Below, piece after piece: positions 14,231 through 14,590 of a DNA stretch of 14,590 bases. Under the pieces are notes generated by a model. The model was not told the DNA's origin. It saw only the letters and a list, made by a program, of their open reading frames with translations, and searched no databases. Source of the stretch: Candidatus Parvarchaeota archaeon (GTDB lineage Archaea; Micrarchaeota; Micrarchaeia; Anstonellales; VGKX01); the NCBI GenBank assembly GCA_016866895.1, contig VGKX01000012.1, positions 1-14,590 on the forward strand. Direction: 5' to 3'. Within the stretch, counting starts at the first letter, position 1; each line of letters opens with the position of its first letter. Both the position numbers and the translations under genes were made by a program.

Positions 14231-14590
14231 ATGCAAAGCCTTGAAGCCATTTTTTCGTTGATTGTAGGCCTGTCATTCCTGTCAATGCTCCTTGCCGCAA
14301 GTCCTGCAGGGCAAAGAAACGACCTGTACGGGGTGCAGCTTGCAAACGACCTGGCCGAAGTCTCCCTCAAATCGGACATGGCAGCCGACCTCAAAAAGTA
14401 TTTTGCCGATGCGGACCAAGATGCAAAGCAGAGCCTTGAATCTGCCCTCAATTTCCTTTCACCATCAAACTCAATATGCCTTCAAATAAAAGATGCATCG
14501 GCTGAGATTGAGCTGGAAAATGCCGTGGTTGGCGGCTGTCCGGAAGACTTCAAAAACTCATTTTGGGCGCAAAGGGGCCTGGTGCTGGAG
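14231..14590 (+). CDS. Pilin-like protein lacking a leader (partial, cut by right edge)
   Basis: An open frame from the ATG at 14231 runs to the window end (120 codons, no stop). It starts MQSLEAIFSLIVGL and has an N-terminal hydrophobic helix (residues 6-22), then a charged, mostly helical part and a Ser/Glu-rich stretch with two cysteines (SICLQ and GGCPE). The spacing M1-x-S3-x-E5 before the helix equals the +1 to +5 positions of its neighbours' mature pilin N-termini. Translation from this ATG would thus give the mature form without cleavage. GGTGGT at 14219-14224 is 6 nt upstream. An in-frame TTG at 14207 would add MRYAGGNQ, but it overlaps the previous gene and puts Gln, not Gly, at -1. 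It follows the previous stop by 4 nt. Pilin-like, by context and N-terminus. Confidence 0.72.
   Translation, partial: MQSLEAIFSLIVGLSFLSMLLAASPAGQRNDLYGVQLANDLAEVSLKSDMAADLKKYFADADQDAKQSLESALNFLSPSNSICLQIKDASAEIELENAVVGGCPEDFKNSFWAQRGLVLE

Overview
The window looks archaeal. Start codons at several genes sit about 25-28 nt downstream of TATA-like boxes (leaderless transcripts). Two genes instead carry purine-rich Shine-Dalgarno sites 8 nt before the start. Two small proteins carry archaeal class III (type IV prepilin) signal peptides, and two GT2 enzymes look like dolichyl-phosphate sugar synthases. The compact layout and the VirB2-like pilin next to a giant exported coiled-coil protein would suit a DPANN-type archaeon (Diapherotrites/Micrarchaeota-like), but that lineage is an inference; no rRNA or other marker is present.

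Layout. (a) 1-2360, minus strand: the N-terminal 65 codons of an unrecognised gene, a six-helix membrane protein, and a DHH/DHHA1 RecJ-like phosphoesterase. (b) 2361-2393: a 33-bp divergent spacer with two outward-facing TATA boxes. (c) 2394-6854, plus strand: a 1486-residue exported protein with a signal peptide, helical regions, a beta-rich centre, a C-terminal membrane anchor and 11 N-glycosylation sequons. (d) 7046-7384: a small VirB2/TrbC-like two-helix protein with the best ribosome-binding site in the window, followed by a hairpin plus T-tract terminator. (e) 7448-12697: a glycosylation island with a Dol-P-mannose-synthase-like GT2, a PMT-type GT-C transferase and an O-methyltransferase-like gene on the plus strand. 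These converge on a Dol-P-glucose-synthase-like GT2 and a second PMT-type GT-C transferase on the minus strand. (f) 12799-14590, plus strand: a tightly packed operon of N-terminally anchored proteins. Two have class III prepilin signals, and the last (cut by the window edge) appears to start directly at the mature pilin N-terminus.

How they may work together (inference): the polyprenyl-phosphate sugar synthases charge lipid carriers on the cytoplasmic side, and the two GT-C enzymes transfer the sugars on the outer face. The products could decorate the surface proteins encoded on both sides: the giant anchored protein, the VirB2-like subunit and the type IV pilin-like proteins. No oligosaccharyltransferase (AglB), prepilin peptidase, pilus ATPase or conjugation ATPase lies in the window. 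No stretch longer than 300 bases lacks a gene; the largest gap is 6855-7045. I saw no tRNA, rRNA, CRISPR array, insertion sequence or integrase.
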